This document shows, in pieces, positions 1 through 6,612 of a DNA stretch of 8,392 bases. Numbering within the stretch: the first letter of the stretch is position 1; the number at the start of each line of letters is the position of its first letter. The notes under the pieces are model-generated. The model did not search any database. It saw only the letters and a program-made list of their open reading frames with translations, and was not told the DNA's origin. The DNA is from Alistipes sp. GTDB taxonomy: Bacteria; Bacteroidota; Bacteroidia; Bacteroidales; Rikenellaceae. The stretch is from positions 1 to 8,392 of the forward strand of contig JAFOEH010000061.1 of the NCBI GenBank assembly GCA_017380275.1, in the 5' to 3' direction. The translations under genes were made by a program, and so were the position numbers.

Positions 1-1263
1 ATATATCTCGACCTGGGCAAGCGCATCGCCTTCTTCGAGAAGAACGACCGCCCGATGGAGGCACAGCGCATCAAGCAGCGTGTGGAGTACGACTTGGAGA
101 TGATTAAGGAGCTGGGCTACTGTCCCGGCATTGAGAACTACTCGCGCTACTTCGACGGTCGTGCCGAGGGTACGCGCCCCTTCTGCCTGTTGGACTACTT
201 CCCCGAAGATTATATGATGGTCGTGGACGAGAGCCACGTCACACTACCGCAGGTGCACGCGATGTTTGGTGGCGACCGCGCCCGCAAGGAGAATCTTGTG
301 GAGTACGGCTTCCGATTGCCGGCCGCTAAGGACAACAGACCATTGCGTTTCGAGGAGTTCGAGCAGATGATGGGTACGGCCATCTACGTCAGCGCCACGC
401 CCGCCGACTTCGAGCTGGAGAAGAGCGAGGGCCTCATCGCCGAGCAGCTAATCCGCCCGACGGGATTGATCGATCCTCCGCTTGAGGTACGACCAACGGA
501 GAATCAGATTGACGACTTGATTGAGGAGATTGACAAGCGCGTCAAAGTCGATGATAAAATTTTGGTTACTACAATCACCAAGCGTATGGCCGAGGAGCTG
601 TCGAAGTATTTCGACCGCGTCGGCGTGCGCAACCGATATATCCACTCCGACGTAGATACGCTGGAGCGAGTGCAGATTCTGGAGGATTTGCGTGCGGGAT
701 TGTTCGATGTGCTGGTGGGCGTTAATCTGCTGCGTGAGGGATTGGATCTGCCCGAGGTGGGATTGGTGGCGATACTCGATGCCGACAAGGAGGGTTTCCT
801 GCGTAACGTTCGATCTATAACGCAGATAGCCGGTCGTGCAGCACGACATCCAAATGGACAGGTTATTCTCTATGCCGACGTATGCACCGACTCGATTCGC
901 CTCTCCATAGAGCAGAGCAACCGCCGCCGCGAAAAGCAGATTCGCTACAATATCGAACACAACATACTGCCGCGTCAAGCACAGAAGAGCGGTACGGGCC
1001 AGAGTCTGTTGCTTGCGGGTACGGAGCGCCCCGAGGATATGAACGTATATCCGATTGCGGAGGAGCACTACGCCATAGCGAGCGATGTTGAGAAGGGTTA
1101 CTCGACACGCGAGCTTGACCTCAAGGGCATTGACGAGCAGATCAACCGCGCAAGAGAGGATATGGAGCGAGCGGCCAAGTCGTTGGATTTCCTCGCCGCA
1201 GCACGCTACCGCGACAGGATGTACGAATTGCAGAGGGTTAAGGAGGAGGCGTTGGGGAAGTAG
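1..1263 (+). CDS. uvrB: UvrABC system protein B, 5'-truncated by the window edge
   Basis: UvrB is the damage-verifying helicase-like ATPase of nucleotide excision repair. It is loaded by UvrA and then recruits UvrC for incision. The frame is open from base 1, so 420 residues are visible and roughly the first 250 (Walker A, beta-hairpin) lie upstream. Visible landmarks: the EAQRIKQRVEYDLEMI and YCPGIENYSR block near residue 20, the Walker B/helicase motif II DESH, SATP (motif III), the motif V region VNLLREGLDLPEVGL, motif VI QIAGRAAR, and a C-terminal UVR helix pair (about the last 35 residues) of the kind that contacts UvrC. No frameshift or missing motif was seen in this part. It converges on the gtrA-like gene, with 6 bases between the two stop codons. 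The family call is very secure. Confidence 0.97.
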   Translation: MYLDLGKRIAFFEKNDRPMEAQRIKQRVEYDLEMIKELGYCPGIENYSRYFDGRAEGTRPFCLLDYFPEDYMMVVDESHVTLPQVHAMFGGDRARKENLVEYGFRLPAAKDNRPLRFEEFEQMMGTAIYVSATPADFELEKSEGLIAEQLIRPTGLIDPPLEVRPTENQIDDLIEEIDKRVKVDDKILVTTITKRMAEELSKYFDRVGVRNRYIHSDVDTLERVQILEDLRAGLFDVLVGVNLLREGLDLPEVGLVAILDADKEGFLRNVRSITQIAGRAARHPNGQVILYADVCTDSIRLSIEQSNRRREKQIRYNIEHNILPRQAQKSGTGQSLLLAGTERPEDMNVYPIAEEHYAIASDVEKGYSTRELDLKGIDEQINRAREDMERAAKSLDFLAAARYRDRMYELQRVKEEALGK

Positions 1264-1281
1264 CCACAACTACTGTTTCCC
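1255..1281. other. Hairpin joining the convergent uvrB and gtrA-like stop codons
   Basis: GGGAA (1255-1259) pairs with TTCCC (1277-1281), and GTAG (1260-1263) pairs with CTAC (1270-1273). The loop is 6 bases and there is a 3-base bulge on the right arm. The TAG of uvrB and the TAG of the opposite gene lie in the two arms and pair with each other. There is no T-run on either strand, so it is not a classical intrinsic terminator, but it is the only structure available to end either transcript at this junction. The pairing is seen directly; any function is inference. Confidence 0.4.
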
Positions 1282-1755
1282 GCCCTTGAATGCGAAGTAA
1301 CGGCCAGCCAGGTAGCTATAAACCACACAGACGGCAGTCGTGAGGGCCTTGGCAGGAGTCGGCCAGATACCGAAGGTCTCAACGAAGAGTTTGATGCAGA
1401 CGTAGTTCAGCAGAATTGATCCCACAACAGATATTGCATAACGCAACAACTGACCACCTGAGCCAATCTCGGTGGCTCGGAACGCCACGTTACGGTTGAG
1501 CCAGAAGCCCGTCAGAAATGTTATCGGGAAGACCACGATGAGCGACGCAACGTGAGGCGAGACCACCACGAAGCCCAAATCGATAAATCGCTCGGCCACG
1601 ATGTAGTGATAGATGACGAAATACCACACCAAATCGAGCGCCATATTTGCGGCACCACAAGCGGCATAGCGGAACATCGTGGGAGAGAGTAGCTGCGAGA
1701 ATGGCCGCACATAAAACAGATCGACTATTCGTCCTATCGCCTCGGCAACGCGCAT
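1270..1755 (-). CDS. GtrA-family membrane protein
   Basis: A 161-residue, four-helix integral membrane protein of the GtrA/DPMS family. Members are thought to help flip polyprenyl-phosphate-linked sugars or otherwise support cell-surface polysaccharide glycosylation; the substrate here cannot be told. Hydrophobic segments fall at about residues 28-50, 61-83, 102-124 and 130-151. Family landmarks are FRYAACGAANMALD before the first helix, FWLNRNVAF after the second and YLAGRYFAF at the C-terminus (the N/R-x3-F signature). I chose the ATG at 1755, which shares one base with the TGA of the SPOR gene (TGATG). A GTG one codon upstream (1758) would give a 4-base overlap instead. Either start implies translational coupling, so this is the last gene of the operon. 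Confidence 0.88.
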   Translation of the reverse strand: MRVAEAIGRIVDLFYVRPFSQLLSPTMFRYAACGAANMALDLVWYFVIYHYIVAERFIDLGFVVVSPHVASLIVVFPITFLTGFWLNRNVAFRATEIGSGGQLLRYAISVVGSILLNYVCIKLFVETFGIWPTPAKALTTAVCVVYSYLAGRYFAFKGGKQ

Positions 1756-2627
1756 CACTTCTTATTATATATCCACAGATCGGGGAAGAGTTCTCGATAT
1801 GAGCGGGCGAAGGTATTGCAATCCTCGCGGCTGTCGCTGCCATACATCGTAACCATAAACTTACTGCCGAAGGGCAACACCTCGCACTTGGCCTCACTCG
1901 CCTTCGAGTGCACCTGCTCGATAGCGCGGTCGGCATTGGCCTCGGTCGAGAATACTCCCATCACGACATAGTAGGCATATCGTCGATTCTGCACAGCAGG
2001 CGTCTGCGCAGGGACTGTAGCGGTCGGAACACTCGGCTCAGGCTGACTCACCATAGGCTCTGCAGCAGGTATTTCTTCGTCCGTAGCCTCCACAACTTGC
2101 TCCGCAGGTACTGCGGCAACCACCTTTTCCGTATCGCTTTTGGGGAAGAGGCTGTCGCCCCACATAATATATCCGCAGATGCAGAGCGCCACGATGACAC
2201 ACACGCCACACACAGCATAGAGCCAGCTATTGCTGCGACGCTTCGGCCGGCGCACAACCAACGTCTTGACACCCTTGGGGTTGATGGCACTATTGAAGGG
2301 CTGCTCCATCTGGAAACTCTTGCCCTTGAGCTGGCCAACACCACCGATGGTAAGCACTCCATCGGCCAAAGTCTTTGACTTCCAGCGCTCGTAAATATCC
2401 TCAGCCTGCGAGGTTTGACATCCTGCGATTGCGACAATCTCATCGACAAGCGATGGGGCTTCTTCGTGTGAAGAGAAGGCCACCACGTTGCGGGGGCTGA
2501 GCAGGCGATCCTCCGAGATGCGACGCGCCCCCTGACGCTCGATATAGAGCGTACCGACCTGGGGCAGACGCACTCCGCGACCGCTGATAAGCATATTGTA
2601 TATTATCTTATTTACCTCTCCGACCAT
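1755..2627 (-). CDS. HU-like (CCDC81-type) domain and SPOR-domain membrane protein
   Basis: A 290-residue single-span protein. Residues about 1-120 look like the paired prokaryotic HU-like domains found in Bacteroidota proteins (ISGRGVRLPQVGTLYIE near the start, GVLTIGGVGQLKGKSF near 92-106). A basic stretch (RRPKRRS, about 126-132) precedes a membrane helix at about 134-156. A Pro/Glu/Val-rich linker follows to about 215, then a C-terminal SPOR domain (YYVVMGVFSTEANADRAIEQ to WIYNKK). SPOR domains bind denuded glycan strands at division septa, so the C-terminus should be periplasmic and the HU-like part cytoplasmic. That the HU-like part binds DNA is inference. The ATG at 2627 is preferred; a GTG at 2633 overlaps the lgt stop by one base. 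It is tightly packed between lgt and the gtrA-like gene. Confidence 0.82.
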   Translation of the reverse strand: MVGEVNKIIYNMLISGRGVRLPQVGTLYIERQGARRISEDRLLSPRNVVAFSSHEEAPSLVDEIVAIAGCQTSQAEDIYERWKSKTLADGVLTIGGVGQLKGKSFQMEQPFNSAINPKGVKTLVVRRPKRRSNSWLYAVCGVCVIVALCICGYIMWGDSLFPKSDTEKVVAAVPAEQVVEATDEEIPAAEPMVSQPEPSVPTATVPAQTPAVQNRRYAYYVVMGVFSTEANADRAIEQVHSKASEAKCEVLPFGSKFMVTMYGSDSREDCNTFARSYRELFPDLWIYNKK

Positions 2628-2632
2628 CTTCA

Positions 2633-3508
2633 CTATTTTCTTTTATCCTCCTTCTGGGGACGGTTCTCGGGGCAATCGGGCTTACCCACGGGGAAGCGGC
2701 CCTTCATTCCGTACCAAATCATCAGCACCGCCATAATGATGAACGGAATACTGAGCAACTGGCCCATATTGAGCAACATACCCTCCTCGAAGGCCTCCTG
2801 GTTGACCTTCACCATCTCGATGAATGGACGTGTGAGGAAGATACCAATCAATCCCACGCCGAAGATCACACCCGGCTTGCGACGTGCCACGTCGAACTTA
2901 TAGTACATAACGCACAGGATGACGAAGGTAATGATGTAGCAGATAGCCTCATAGAGCTGCGCAGGGTGCTGCGGCGGAATCATCGCCTCGCCAATGTTGG
3001 GATAGAGTCGCACGAACTTAAAGCCCCAAGGCACATCCGTAGCGCGGCCCACGATCTCCGAGTTCATCAGATTGCCCAGACGCACCAGTGCACCACCAAT
3101 GGCTACGGGAATCATAATACGATCCAACCACCAGACATAGGGCATCTTATGCTTGCGCGTGGTGATCCACATACCGAGCAACATACCCAGCGCCGAGCCG
3201 TGGCTGGCCATACCACCATTGCGGAACTCGGTGATGATAGCCCAAGGTTTGGTGATATAGTAGTCGAACTCATAAAAGAGGCAGTGTCCGATGCGCGCGC
3301 CCAAAACGGCACCCAGCACGATCCAGATAAATCCCGTCTCGACGATCTGAGAGCCGAAGCCCTCGCGCTTAATGTAATTTGTGAAGAAACGCTCGCCAAT
3401 GAGGAAGGTCAGTGCCCACATCAGGCCGTAGTAGCGTAATTCAAATCCGCCGATGGTGAACATCACCGGGTCGGCATCCCAAACAATATATAATAAGTCG
3501 TTCAGCAT
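2633..3508 (-). CDS. lgt: Prolipoprotein diacylglyceryl transferase
   Basis: Lgt moves diacylglycerol from phosphatidylglycerol to the lipobox cysteine of prolipoproteins, the first step of lipoprotein maturation in the inner membrane. The 291-residue length is normal and the protein is strongly hydrophobic, with about seven membrane segments. Diagnostic motifs are present: RYYGLM (Tyr 26/27), RNGGMASHG with His103, the signature RLGNLMNSEIVG with Arg143 and Glu151, HPAQLYE (181-187) and TRPFIEMVK (Arg227, Glu231). The first ATG gives a start typical for the family. The gene lies 17 bases after the histidine kinase stop, and its own TAG abuts the SPOR gene start. The C-terminal tail (about 270-291) is short, charged and likely cytoplasmic. 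Confidence 0.97.
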   Translation of the reverse strand: MLNDLLYIVWDADPVMFTIGGFELRYYGLMWALTFLIGERFFTNYIKREGFGSQIVETGFIWIVLGAVLGARIGHCLFYEFDYYITKPWAIITEFRNGGMASHGSALGMLLGMWITTRKHKMPYVWWLDRIMIPVAIGGALVRLGNLMNSEIVGRATDVPWGFKFVRLYPNIGEAMIPPQHPAQLYEAICYIITFVILCVMYYKFDVARRKPGVIFGVGLIGIFLTRPFIEMVKVNQEAFEEGMLLNMGQLLSIPFIIMAVLMIWYGMKGRFPVGKPDCPENRPQKEDKRK

Positions 3509-3525
3509 CTCTCTTTAGTGTAAAA

Positions 3526-4551
3526 TTATTTCTTCAACGGGAAGGCAAAGGTAGTTCCCGTGCCGAGCTCACTTCTTACGGTCACGCGCTCGCCGTGAGC
3601 CTCGACAATATGTTTCACAATAGCAAGGCCCAAGCCCGTACCACCCTGCTCGCGCGAGCGGCTCTTATCGACACGATAGAAGCGCTCGAAGATGCGAGGC
3701 ATATCCTCCTTTGAGATACCTACACCTGTATCCTCAACCTCAACGAGTACCTTGTCGGCCATATCGCGGAAGCGGATGCGGGTAGAGCCACCCTCCTTGC
3801 CGTAGTGGATTGAGTTAGCGATAAGGTTCACCAGCACCTGACCAACGAAGTGCTTGTCGGCCGTTACGCGGAACTGCGAAGGCAGCGAGTCGGCACCCTT
3901 GACCGAGAGCTTGATGTTGCGCTTTGCAGCCTCAATCTCCAGCTGGTCGGCAATCTCTTTGGCCAGAGCCACGATGTCGAAGGTCTCCATCTTCAGACGG
4001 TTCATATCGTTCTCGAGCTTCGAGATGGTATCCAGATCGCTCACGATGTTGATCAGACGGTCGATACTCTTCTCGGCACGCTCCAGATACTTGCGGTTAA
4101 TCAGCTCATCCTCCAAACCGCCGTCAAGCAATGTAGAGATATAACCCTGGATGTTGAAAATCGGAGTCTTCAGCTCGTGAGCCACATTGCCCAGATATTG
4201 CTTGCGGAAGGCCTCGTTCTGCTTCAGGCGCGTAATCTCCTTATCGTTGTCGTCGGCCCACGCGGTGAGCTCCTCCGAGATATTCTCGACGTGTTTGTCC
4301 TTCATCTCATCGACAATCTCGGTGGTGTGTACATCACGCGAAAGCACCATCGAGTAGATGGGCTTAAGCTTGTAAGCGACGTACTGTTTCATCATAAAGA
4401 GCGAGAAAAGGGCCATCAGGATGAATACGCAAACTGCAACGCAAGCGACCATCCACCACACCAATCCGCACGCTATCATCACAGCCGCCACGATAAGCGT
4501 TGCAACCAAAGCCATCAATAACGAAGCACTCTCTTTTGTCTTTACAATCAT
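3526..4551 (-). CDS. PhoR-like sensor histidine kinase
   Basis: A 341-residue membrane histidine kinase. Two adjacent hydrophobic helices (about 9-30 and 32-54) leave almost no periplasmic loop, so there is no extracytoplasmic sensor domain. A charged linker of about 60 residues leads to the dimerisation/phosphoacceptor domain with VAHELKTP (phosphoacceptor His125). The ATPase domain has an N-box (VNLIANSIHYGK, Asn242/Asn246), G1 DTGVGIS (274-280), the F-box region IFERFYRVDK and G2 GGTGLGLAIVK (303-313), so it should be active. The H-box and what follows it resemble PhoR/ResE-type kinases. No response regulator is encoded beside it, so its partner is unknown. It follows the S24-like gene after a 54-base gap and precedes lgt by 17 bases. 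An 80-codon GTG frame at 4364-4606 overlapping its start looks like a shadow. Confidence 0.93.
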   Translation of the reverse strand: MIVKTKESASLLMALVATLIVAAVMIACGLVWWMVACVAVCVFILMALFSLFMMKQYVAYKLKPIYSMVLSRDVHTTEIVDEMKDKHVENISEELTAWADDNDKEITRLKQNEAFRKQYLGNVAHELKTPIFNIQGYISTLLDGGLEDELINRKYLERAEKSIDRLINIVSDLDTISKLENDMNRLKMETFDIVALAKEIADQLEIEAAKRNIKLSVKGADSLPSQFRVTADKHFVGQVLVNLIANSIHYGKEGGSTRIRFRDMADKVLVEVEDTGVGISKEDMPRIFERFYRVDKSRSREQGGTGLGLAIVKHIVEAHGERVTVRSELGTGTTFAFPLKK

Positions 4552-4605
4552 CGTATAAAAGTTTTAATTGTTCATATTTCCTATCCGTAGCAGACTCTTG
4601 CGGCA

Positions 4606-5229
4606 CTAATACATCCGCATCGAGGCCACAACACGGTACAACGCCTCGATCTGATCCTCACTAACGACCATTGGATCGAAATCGGGGTTGGCCGCCTCGA
4701 ACCTCAACATCTGCTCCTGCTCGGCAATGCGCACTCTACGCAAAATTACATAATTCGCAGAAACAATCACATATAAACCTCCTGAAATAATGGCCTCGAC
4801 ACCTATTTTTTTCAAAAAAAGTATCGATCCGACCATCACCTCGCCGCTCATACCCTCGTCCGAGGAGCGCACAGCTACGTCGCACGGCTCAACAATGGGC
4901 ATCATCAGATGGCACTCGGGATCGTTCTGCTCCCAGCCTTGCATTCGCAGCGACTCCATCGCATAGAGCGGAATGGTGTGTCCAGTTCGCTCACGGCCAA
5001 ACATATCGCCCTCGCCCGTAAGCAGCCATCCGGGGCTTATCTCGGGGAAGTGCTCCACGATGCGGCGAGCCAGCGAGTGGGAGATTCCGTTCTTGCCCGA
5101 TTTGATCTGGTAGAGACTCTCCGAGCGTAGAAGTCCGATATAACGTCCGAAGTAATTTGTAGTCATATCAGCCCAGCGGATAACGCTCTCAAGGCGCTGC
5201 CAAGGTGTGCTACTATTTGCCATATTCAT
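4606..5229 (-). CDS. S24/LexA-CI-like transcriptional regulator lacking the catalytic dyad
   Basis: A 207-residue protein built like Bacteroidota phage-repressor-type regulators. The N-terminal helix-turn-helix region (about 10-65) is followed by the family hallmark ISPGWLLTGEGDMF (64-77) and then an S24-like domain (about 85-207: IPLYAMES, CDVAVRSS, GSILFLKK, GLYVIVSANYVILRRV). In active members a Ser sits in a GDSM motif and a Lys in a VKR motif. Here these are DEGM (Gly126) and ILRRV (Arg164), so RecA-stimulated self-cleavage is not expected. It is the first gene of the minus-strand run and could regulate it. A second in-frame ATG lies two codons downstream of the first. No phage genes lie nearby. 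The fold assignment is confident; the DNA targets are unknown. Confidence 0.82.
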   Translation of the reverse strand: MNMANSSTPWQRLESVIRWADMTTNYFGRYIGLLRSESLYQIKSGKNGISHSLARRIVEHFPEISPGWLLTGEGDMFGRERTGHTIPLYAMESLRMQGWEQNDPECHLMMPIVEPCDVAVRSSDEGMSGEVMVGSILFLKKIGVEAIISGGLYVIVSANYVILRRVRIAEQEQMLRFEAANPDFDPMVVSEDQIEALYRVVASMRMY

Positions 5230-5247
5230 TTTTTTTTACAATCTTTG
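5216..5247 (+). promoter_or_regulatory. Promoter of tRNA-Arg
   Basis: TTTG at 5216-5219, a 20-base spacer, then AATCTTTG at 5240-5247, seven of eight matches to the Bacteroidota -7 element TAnnTTTG. The tRNA starts 8 bases after the -7 element, as expected for a stable RNA. The TTTG lies inside the first codons of the opposite-strand S24-like gene. Confidence 0.55.
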
Positions 5248-5254
5248 CAAGCGC

Positions 5255-5326
5255 GGCCTCGTAGTTCAATGGATAGAATATAAGATTCCGGTTCTTACGA
5301 TGAAGGTTCGAATCCTTTCGAGGTCA
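5255..5326 (+). tRNA. tRNA-Arg (anticodon CCG)
   Basis: A complete cloverleaf can be folded by hand. The acceptor stem is 5255-5261 with 5319-5325 (one G-U pair). The D stem is GTTC with GAAT, and the anticodon stem is 5281-5285 with 5293-5297. The loop TTCCGGT carries anticodon CCG at 5288-5290. There is a 4-base variable loop, and the T stem GAAGG/CCTTT encloses TTCGAAT. The discriminator base is A5326 and CCA is not encoded (CAC follows). CCG decodes only CGG arginine codons. It has its own promoter and terminator. The strand opposite it would be transcribed as leader of the S24-like operon if the promoter at 5443-5472 is used. Confidence 0.95.
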
Positions 5327-5334
5327 CACTATGC

Positions 5335-5368
5335 AGGAGGGGCGATCAATCGCATTCCTCCTTTTTTT
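5335..5368 (+). terminator. Intrinsic terminator after tRNA-Arg
   Basis: AGGAGG (5335-5340) pairs with CCTCCT (5357-5362). Extra inner pairing (CGA/TCG, 5343-5345 with 5350-5352) closes a small loop. A T-run follows at 5362-5368. It lies 8 bases after the tRNA, so it should end the tRNA precursor. Confidence 0.75.
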
Positions 5369-5442
5369 ATGCCATATAACACCTTTGGCACACCAGCCTT
5401 CAGCACTCAATCACTTTCGCAGGTTTACAGCATTTCATTTTC

Positions 5443-5472
5443 CAAAGATAACATTTTTATTTTTATTTACAA
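5443..5472 (-). promoter_or_regulatory. Minus-strand promoter, probably for the S24-like/HK/lgt operon
   Basis: Read on the minus strand: TTG (5472-5470), a 19-base spacer, then TATCTTTG (5450-5443), a perfect TAnnTTTG. Transcription would start near 5436 and run about 207 bases before the S24-like ATG at 5229. It would copy the antisense of the tRNA terminator and of the whole tRNA-Arg. No better minus-strand element was seen closer to the gene. A 12-codon frame opens just after the predicted start but has no other support. Confidence 0.6.
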
Positions 5473-5533
5473 TAAAAAAAGTACTATCAAATGCAAAATA
5501 AAGTTCAGCGCGGGCGACTATTCGTTATGACAG

Positions 5534-5555
5534 AACGAGTATTTCTCGTTTTTTT
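5534..5555 (+). terminator. Hairpin with T-run just upstream of ruvB
   Basis: AACGAG (5534-5539) pairs perfectly with CTCGTT (5545-5550) around a 5-base TATTT loop, and T's continue to 5555. It has the form of a small intrinsic terminator reading rightwards. It would stop read-through from the tRNA side and lies where the ruvB -33 element would be expected. The stem is AT-rich and short, so strength is uncertain. Confidence 0.5.
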
Positions 5556-5557
5556 GC

Positions 5558-5565
5558 TATATTTG
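5558..5565 (+). promoter_or_regulatory. Candidate -7 element for ruvB
   Basis: TATATTTG is a perfect TAnnTTTG. No TTG-like -33 element is seen at the right distance; the hairpin at 5534-5550 occupies that place. The predicted transcript start is only a few bases before the first ruvB ATG (5574), so the mRNA would be almost leaderless unless the ATG at 5592 is used. Confidence 0.45.
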
Positions 5566-5573
5566 CATTTGAT

Positions 5574-6587
5574 ATGGCCATAGAGAGAAATATGCGAAAC
5601 ATCGAGAGCGATCTCGAATATGAGAACCGAATTCGTCCGCAAGAGCTATCCACCTTCTCGGGACAGGATAAGATTGTGGATAACCTGAAGGTCTTTATCA
5701 AAGCCGCCCTTATGCGAGGCGACTCGCTCGACCACGTCCTGCTGCACGGTCCTCCGGGCTTGGGCAAGACCACGTTGGCGAACATCATCGCCCACGAAAT
5801 GGGTGCCCAACTCAAGGTTACATCGGGTCCCGTGCTCGATAAGCCGGGTGATCTGGCTGGTCTGCTGACCAACCTCGATGCGGGCGATGTGCTCTTCATC
5901 GACGAGATTCACCGTCTCAGTCCTATCGTCGAGGAGTATCTCTACTCCGCGATGGAGGATTACAAGATCGACATCGTGCTCGACAAGGGCCCCTCGGCAC
6001 GCTCCATACAGATTGAGCTTGCCCCCTTTACATTGGTCGGTGCCACCACACGAAGTGGTCTTCTGACCTCGCCGCTTCGTGCCCGATTTGGTATCACCTG
6101 CCACCTGGAGTATTACGACACGCCCGTTCTGGCTGGCATCGTAAAACGCTCGGCACGAATCATCGACATCTCGATTGACGACGATGCTGCCCACGAGGTG
6201 GCTCTGCGCTCGCGCGGTACGCCCCGTATCGCCAATGCTCTGCTGCGCCGCGTCAGGGACTTTGCAATGGTCAAGGGCGAGGGCCATATCGACCTGGAGA
6301 TCACACGTATAGCCCTGCAAGCGCTCAATATCGACTCGCGTGGTTTGGATCAGATGGACAACAAGATCCTGCAGACGATAATCGAGAAGTTCAAGGGTGG
6401 GCCGGTCGGTCTGAACACCATCGCCACGGCCGTTGGCGAGGAGGCGGGCACAATCGAGGATGTGTACGAGCCGTTCCTTATCAAGGAGGGCTTCATCAAG
6501 CGTACCCCCCGAGGCCGCGAGGCAACGGAGCTGGCCTACGCACACCTCGGCTACACTCCCAAACCCGACGAGGGGATGCTCTTTTAA
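5574..6587 (+). CDS. ruvB: Holliday junction branch migration ATPase RuvB
   Basis: RuvB is the AAA+ motor that, with RuvA, drives Holliday junction migration before RuvC cleavage. The 337 residues contain every core motif: [11 protein letters not shown] (21-31), Walker [10 protein letters not shown] (59-67), Walker B LFIDEIH (107-113), sensor 1 GATTR (156-160), the arginine finger region SPLRARFG (166-173) and sensor 2 RGTPRIA (214-220). The C-terminal winged helix has [10 protein letters not shown] and [19 protein letters not shown]. The ATG at 5574 gives the longest frame. The ATG at 5592 (Met7) would also give a normal protein and leaves about 20 bases of leader after the predicted start site. 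ruvA and ruvC are not in the window. The phosphoesterase gene follows after 25 bases with no terminator between, so the two may be co-transcribed. Confidence 0.97.
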   Translation: MAIERNMRNIESDLEYENRIRPQELSTFSGQDKIVDNLKVFIKAALMRGDSLDHVLLHGPPGLGKTTLANIIAHEMGAQLKVTSGPVLDKPGDLAGLLTNLDAGDVLFIDEIHRLSPIVEEYLYSAMEDYKIDIVLDKGPSARSIQIELAPFTLVGATTRSGLLTSPLRARFGITCHLEYYDTPVLAGIVKRSARIIDISIDDDAAHEVALRSRGTPRIANALLRRVRDFAMVKGEGHIDLEITRIALQALNIDSRGLDQMDNKILQTIIEKFKGGPVGLNTIATAVGEEAGTIEDVYEPFLIKEGFIKRTPRGREATELAYAHLGYTPKPDEGMLF

Positions 6588-6612
6588 CCGCAAACCATAA
6601 AACTTAATATAT

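Larger units (their letters stand above)
5485..5574. repeat. Perfect 13-base inverted repeat flanking the ruvB promoter region
   Basis: TATCAAATGCAAA at 5485-5497 and its exact reverse complement TTTGCATTTGATA at 5562-5574, separated by 64 bases. The right arm covers the last four bases of the ruvB -7 element and ends on the A of the annotated ruvB ATG. The left arm lies about 13 bases upstream of the minus-strand promoter's TTG. It is a possible paired operator; this is inference. Confidence 0.6.

Noticed and set aside
448..1269. A 273-codon minus-strand frame covering the end of uvrB
   Set aside because: It is antisense to conserved UvrB helicase motifs and has no recognisable domain.
3850..4521. 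A 223-codon plus-strand frame opposite the histidine kinase
   Set aside because: It is a shadow of a kinase with all motifs intact, and has no promoter or domain.
4364..4606. An 80-codon minus-strand GTG frame overlapping the stop of the S24-like gene and the start of the kinase
   Set aside because: It overlaps the kinase by about 190 bases in another frame, has no family resemblance, and the kinase frame there encodes convincing membrane helices.
5255..5326. tRNA-Arg as an integration site for a mobile element
   Set aside because: The S24-like regulator made this tempting, but there is no integrase, no phage gene and no second copy of the tRNA 3' end in the window.
5369..5530. A 53-codon plus-strand frame (start MPYNTFG, end GDYSL) between two T-run hairpins
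   Set aside because: No plus-strand promoter or recognisable protein pattern. It starts inside the tRNA terminator's tail and overlaps the opposite-strand promoter. Likely chance, though it is the only frame in this gap.
5646..6593. A 315-codon minus-strand frame covering ruvB
   Set aside because: It is antisense to a fully conserved RuvB. Long shadow frames are expected in GC-rich coding sequence.
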